The position numbers were made by a program, and so were the translations under genes. The notes below the pieces were generated by a model. That model had not been told where the DNA came from, made no database searches, and worked only from the letters and a program-made list of their open reading frames with translations. A stretch of 64,000 nucleotides of DNA from Spirochaetales bacterium (lineage in GTDB: Bacteria; Spirochaetota; Spirochaetia; DSM-2461): positions 1 to 64,000 of the forward strand of contig JAFGXR010000041.1 in NCBI GenBank assembly GCA_016936555.1, read 5' to 3'. Below, in pieces: positions 60,315 through 64,000 of this stretch (positions are counted from its first letter, which is position 1; each line of letters opens with the position of its first letter).

Positions 60315-62185
60315 TGGCAAAAATACCGGCAAAAATCGGAAAATACGAAATCACTAACAAAATCGCGGAAGGCGGTATGGGGGCCGTATACAAAGGCATC
60401 CATCCGACACTGAACAAAGAGGTCATTCTTAAAAAGCTGACTCTCAGCGGCGATGAACATATCAGCGAGCGCTTCAAACGGGAAGCCCGTATTATGATGG
60501 ATTTTAAAAATGACAACATAGTCGATGTATATGATCATTTCAAAGCCGGAGGATCCTATTTCATCGTTCTTGAATATGTAGACGGAATCGCCCTTGATCA
60601 ACTGATTAAGAAAGAGCGTTATCTTCCCAATGATACGGCTCTGCTGATATTTCTTGAAGCCTGTAAAGCACTGAAATATGCCCATGATAAAAATGTGATT
60701 CACCGGGATATTAAGCCGGGAAACATTCTTTTATCAAAAGAGGGCGAAGTTAAACTTGTCGACTTCGGGATCGCATCAATAGCCGATGACGACGAGACGA
60801 ACCTCACGCGAGACGGGATGACTCTGGGCACTCCTTCCTATATGGCTCCGGAGCAATTCAATAACTCGAAATCAGTTGATATCAGGGCAGATATTTACTC
60901 TATGGGAGTTATGCTCTATGAAATGGTAACCGGTAAAAAACCTTATCCCGGAAATTATTCTCCTGAAACTCTGGCAAAAATTCAGAAAGGGAAATATCTA
61001 TCTCCGAAAAAGCATAATCCGTCAATATCTCCTTTAATCGGTAAGATTATCGGTAAGTGCATGAAGGCCAGAGCGGACCGGCGGTATAAAAACCTGGGAA
61101 AAATCATTCTAACTCTGGAAAAATATTTCCGTAAAAGAAACCGCCAGAATGCCAGAAATATACTTATTGCGAAAATAACAGGAGAGACTATTGAAATCCC
61201 ACCGGTAAAAAAGCCGGTTTTAAAAAGAATTCTGATATTCCTGCTTATTCTGATTCTTGCAGGTGCTGGCGGGTATGCCCTTTACAGCAGCGGGTTTCAT
61301 TATGAAATACTGAACAGTTCTCAATACGGCGCTCTTCGTATACAGGTCAAAGTTCCCAAGTCTGGAAAGGATCCCGATGACATTTATCTGAAAGCATATC
61401 TGTTTATTGATGATGACCGGGAAATCCCTTCGGTTGATTACAATATCGGATTCTCAATGAAGGAGGAAAGCGATTCTTTCTACATATTTGAATCAAACAA
61501 AATCTATCAACCAGCTGGAGATTACAGAATCAAAATCAAATGTGAAAGCGAGTTGTTCTGGGGATCTTTCGGACTTAATTCAGTCAGCGATACAATAATC
61601 CTGACCGGAGGTTCCAAAATTAATCTTTTCTCTTTCACAAGCGGCAGTCCTCAACCGGTTCCCCTGACAATCAGATCCAGGGTTCTGGATTACTCCTCTG
61701 GAAGGGACATCTCTGAAAAGGTTCAGATACTTATAAATGAGGGGGGCAAATGGATTGAGTCGCCGCGGCTGAAAGATCCAATGATGTCCGGTCGGGTATA
61801 TAAAGTCCGTTTTGCTGCAGACAGATACGAGACAAAAGATTTCAGTATGAGAGTCGATACATATCAATCCGTACTTGATCTGACCGTCAGTCTTCTTCCG
61901 GAACCGGGAAAAGTGACTCTCAGTTCTGGGGATTCGGGACTGAAAGTGAATATTGCCGCTGAAAGTTCGAACTGGATCAGCAGGACCGTACTCCTGACAG
62001 AGGAGGGAGAGGTTCTCGAACTCTATCCGGGTAATTATACCCTCGCATTCATGGGGAAAAGTGCCGAAGAATTGTTAGTTTCCATTTCAATTGACAGGAC
62101 TTCGGATTTCAATATTAAAGCGTTCTTAAATAAAGAAGAAAAAACAATAGAAATAGAAGGATTACCCGATGAAAATAATAGGTAA
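60314..62185 (+). CDS. Membrane Hanks-type serine/threonine protein kinase
   Basis: A 623-residue kinase. The Gly loop AEGGMGAVYKG, Lys40, HRDIKPGN (His130-Arg-Asp132), DFG (150-152) and APE (178-180) are intact, so it should be active. One membrane helix lies at ~306-325, then ~295 residues of extracytoplasmic beta-rich sequence that may be a sensor; these contain repeated motifs (DYRIKIKCESELFWG, VYKVRFAADRYETKD). It lacks PASTA repeats. Translationally coupled to the phosphatase before it and overlaps the FHA-like gene by 17 bases. Confidence 0.92.
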   Translation: MAKIPAKIGKYEITNKIAEGGMGAVYKGIHPTLNKEVILKKLTLSGDEHISERFKREARIMMDFKNDNIVDVYDHFKAGGSYFIVLEYVDGIALDQLIKKERYLPNDTALLIFLEACKALKYAHDKNVIHRDIKPGNILLSKEGEVKLVDFGIASIADDDETNLTRDGMTLGTPSYMAPEQFNNSKSVDIRADIYSMGVMLYEMVTGKKPYPGNYSPETLAKIQKGKYLSPKKHNPSISPLIGKIIGKCMKARADRRYKNLGKIILTLEKYFRKRNRQNARNILIAKITGETIEIPPVKKPVLKRILIFLLILILAGAGGYALYSSGFHYEILNSSQYGALRIQVKVPKSGKDPDDIYLKAYLFIDDDREIPSVDYNIGFSMKEESDSFYIFESNKIYQPAGDYRIKIKCESELFWGSFGLNSVSDTIILTGGSKINLFSFTSGSPQPVPLTIRSRVLDYSSGRDISEKVQILINEGGKWIESPRLKDPMMSGRVYKVRFAADRYETKDFSMRVDTYQSVLDLTVSLLPEPGKVTLSSGDSGLKVNIAAESSNWISRTVLLTEEGEVLELYPGNYTLAFMGKSAEELLVSISIDRTSDFNIKAFLNKEEKTIEIEGLPDENNR

Positions 62186-63041
62186 AAACACAATTACCGG
62201 CCTTTTGGGGCTGGCTGGAGGTCTGGCCTCATGGCCTTTCCTGGAACTCGTTCTATGGAAGCAGGGGGCATTTCCTTCTTATCTTCTCTTTTTTCTGACA
62301 GCTACAGTGATCCCCGGTTTATTTATCGCCATGTTTCTTGGAGCCTCCGAGGGCGTTATCGGCAGAAACTGGAGTCGGGCTGTAAAAGGAGCTCTTATCG
62401 GATTAGTCTCGGGAACCATTGGCGGTTTGGTTGGTGGTTTGTCTGGTCAGATTCTCTTAAGCAGAATACTCGTCTGGTTTCCCGGACGGGGAGATGTCCT
62501 TGAAACAGCAGCCAGAACCTTAGCCTGGGCTCTTGTGGGAATCTTTATAGGGCTGAGCGATGGAATACGTTCTGTTTCCCTCAGAAAAATCGGAGTAGGT
62601 GCTCTCGGGGGAATGGTCGGAGGTTCACTCGGAGGATTTCTGCTTGAAATGCTCTCACGGTCATTTGCCAGTTCTATACCGCGTCTTGCAGGTCTGGTCC
62701 TTATGGGGCTCATGATAGGTGTTTTTTATTCTCTTCTGGACAGAAAATACTCATTCGGGGTTCTTCGTGTTTTAAACGGAAGCCAGGCGGGAAAAAAATA
62801 CAGGATAAACCAGAAAAAAATGGATCTGGGCAGTGGAAACAGAACTATCATTTTCAATGATTATGAAGGCGTCGATGACAAAGAAATCGAACTGAGAGTT
62901 GACCGCGGACAGATAACCGTTATTGACGATAAAATGAACAGTAAATTATTTGTCAACGATAAAGCGACAATAAAAACCACTTTAAAATACGGCGATGTCA
63001 TAAAAGCCGGAACTGTAAAAATGCTGCTGGAGGCGGAATGA
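62169..63041 (+). CDS. Polytopic membrane protein with FHA-like domain
   Basis: A 290-residue protein. Residues ~5-200 contain about five membrane segments with Gly-rich zippers (GTIGGLVGGLSG, GALGGMVGGSLGG). The C-terminal ~90 residues resemble an FHA fold (VLRVLNGSQAGKKYRINQ, then LFVNDKATIKTTLKYGDVIKAG), but the canonical GR and SRxH residues that read phospho-threonine are missing, so binding to a phosphoprotein is uncertain. Genetic coupling to the kinase (17-base overlap) and the vWA gene (ATGA overlap) suggests they form one complex. Confidence 0.65.
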   Translation: MKIIGKNTITGLLGLAGGLASWPFLELVLWKQGAFPSYLLFFLTATVIPGLFIAMFLGASEGVIGRNWSRAVKGALIGLVSGTIGGLVGGLSGQILLSRILVWFPGRGDVLETAARTLAWALVGIFIGLSDGIRSVSLRKIGVGALGGMVGGSLGGFLLEMLSRSFASSIPRLAGLVLMGLMIGVFYSLLDRKYSFGVLRVLNGSQAGKKYRINQKKMDLGSGNRTIIFNDYEGVDDKEIELRVDRGQITVIDDKMNSKLFVNDKATIKTTLKYGDVIKAGTVKMLLEAE

Positions 63042-64000
63042 AAAAACTTATCTTTATAACATCAATCTGGCTGTTGAGTTTTATTTCTGCGGCGGCCGAG
63101 CAGATTTCAATATCCGGTGTCGATACATCGGGGCTTCTCTTTAGCGGAACAGTCTCCCTCTATGTCAATATCACAGATAATCAGGGGGAAACCGTAACCG
63201 ACCTCAGACAGGAGGATCTGGCAGTTTCCGAATCTCTTAATGGCAGGGATTATACACCTGTTGAAATCGTGAATTTTTCAGAGGAAGTCAATGAAGACAA
63301 GGGGATCAGTTTTCTTCTTCTTGTGGATAATTCCGGCTCCATGTACGATCGGTTGGATGGCAAAGCCACAGATAAAGACGAAGAGAGAAGAATCAATTCA
63401 GCTGTAAAAGCGATATATGCACTTATCCAGTCCATGCAGGGTAGTGAAGATAAGACGGGAATAGCCCTCTTCAATACATTTTACAAAGAACTGGCTCCCG
63501 TAGGGTCAAACCGGAACAGTGTTATCGAAGCCATGCAGATGATAGAGAAACCGGGTAAGGATGAATCGTTTACGGAATTGAATGCAGCAGTGATAAGTGC
63601 CGCCGGTAAATTTACCAGAGAACGGGGACGTAAAATTATAATCGTTCTGTCCGACGGTGAGAATTATCCCTACAAGCCTGTTAGAGGTGAAGACAGCCCT
63701 CAGTTCGGTTCCTCACTTTATTCTACCGATGATATGATAAGAGAACTGAAAAGAAACAGCACGACTCTATACGGAATCAATTTCGGGACAACAAGAGATC
63801 GCGACCTGGAGAAAGCTGTTATCAGTTCCGGAGGATTTCTTTTTGAAGCGGGGACTAGAGAAGAGCTGGAAGCTGTGTACAAAACAATTCGGGAGCGGAT
63901 TCTAAGTGAATACCTTATTGAATACAGATCCGGAACTGAATATGCCGAACAGAAATATGTCAAGGCGGAAATCCCCGGATCGGGAGCAGCTTCCGGTCCT
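63038..64000 (+). CDS. Exported von Willebrand factor A-domain protein (partial, 3' end cut by window)
   Basis: At least 321 residues; no stop before the window end. ATG 63038 overlaps the previous stop (ATGA) and GGAGG lies 4 bases before it. A signal peptide (~1-20, ending AAA) is followed by a ~70-residue VTDLRQEDLAVSE module seen in VWFA-related proteins, then a vWA domain with an intact MIDAS (LLLVDNSGSM, then LSDGENYPY). It is placed outside the cytoplasm and is probably a metal-dependent adhesion or scaffold part of the kinase/phosphatase system. Strand and frame are unambiguous. Confidence 0.85.
   Translation, partial: MKKLIFITSIWLLSFISAAAEQISISGVDTSGLLFSGTVSLYVNITDNQGETVTDLRQEDLAVSESLNGRDYTPVEIVNFSEEVNEDKGISFLLLVDNSGSMYDRLDGKATDKDEERRINSAVKAIYALIQSMQGSEDKTGIALFNTFYKELAPVGSNRNSVIEAMQMIEKPGKDESFTELNAAVISAAGKFTRERGRKIIIVLSDGENYPYKPVRGEDSPQFGSSLYSTDDMIRELKRNSTTLYGINFGTTRDRDLEKAVISSGGFLFEAGTREELEAVYKTIRERILSEYLIEYRSGTEYAEQKYVKAEIPGSGAASGP

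Noticed and set aside
1-64000. CRISPR array, prophage or insertion sequence
   Set aside because: No regularly spaced repeats, transposase, integrase or phage structural genes were seen, so the CARF-like regulator has no CRISPR context in this window.

Overview
The window looks like chromosomal DNA of a free-living, flagellated spirochaete (Spirochaetaceae or a close relative). Evidence: a periplasmic-flagellum sheath gene (flaA) followed by cheA, a cheW-cheR-like fusion, cheX and cheY; a spirochaete-type second EF-G; a spiro-SPASM radical SAM protein; and several signal-peptide proteins of spirochaete type. No phage, IS element or CRISPR array was seen. Most of it is densely packed, with many 1-4 base overlaps.

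Layout. 1-4.6 kb: two EF-G paralogues on the minus strand. 4.7-8.5 kb: class II ribonucleotide reductase behind a pair of NrdR boxes, a HIT protein, a CAP-domain protein and two identical tRNA-Val(UAC) genes. 8.5-11.4 kb: a diiron/MBL-GGDEF sensor and a diacylglycerol-kinase-like protein. 11.7-17.1 kb: murG, cvpA, a DNA polymerase III delta'-like gene and an NtrB/NtrC-type pair. 17.1-23.3 kb: slyX, trpR, a steroid-5-alpha-reductase-like membrane enzyme, yqeC, a NUDIX enzyme, a TPR membrane protein, a TIR-like/ankyrin protein and a PorV/FadL-like outer-membrane protein. 23.3-31.5 kb: a large periplasmic TPR protein and a huge membrane PP2C (SpoIIE/RsbU) phosphatase with an outer beta-propeller-like sensor. 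31.5-35.6 kb: a PEGA/beta-barrel protein, small exported proteins and xseAB.

35.7-43.5 kb: one long overlapping operon (spiro-SPASM radical SAM, GT2-like transferase, SpsF-SpsG-methyltransferase triple fusion, ATP-grasp ligase, amidase, GerMN), followed at once by flaA. I read it as a candidate surface or flagellar sugar pathway, not proven. 43.6-50.1 kb: flaA and the che operon. 50.1-54.3 kb: tRNA-Val(GAC), a META lipoprotein, and a LacI-type regulator divergent from galTK with a visible operator. 54.3-57.3 kb: a RelA/SpoT-TPR protein, a PilZ protein and a TetR regulator.

57.3-64.0 kb: the most novel-looking part. A regulator with a CARF/RtcR-like N-terminus, a degenerate AAA+ core and a Fis-type HTH is divergent from a five-gene operon: unknown protein, PPP-family phosphatase, Hanks kinase, FHA-like polytopic protein and exported vWA protein (cut by the window end).

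A cross-cutting observation is that at least six regulatory or signalling genes (trpR, the lacI-like gene, relA-TPR, pilZ, tetR, the CARF-like regulator) have a -10 hexamer only 6-8 bases before the ATG and no clear Shine-Dalgarno, so they may be made from leaderless mRNAs.
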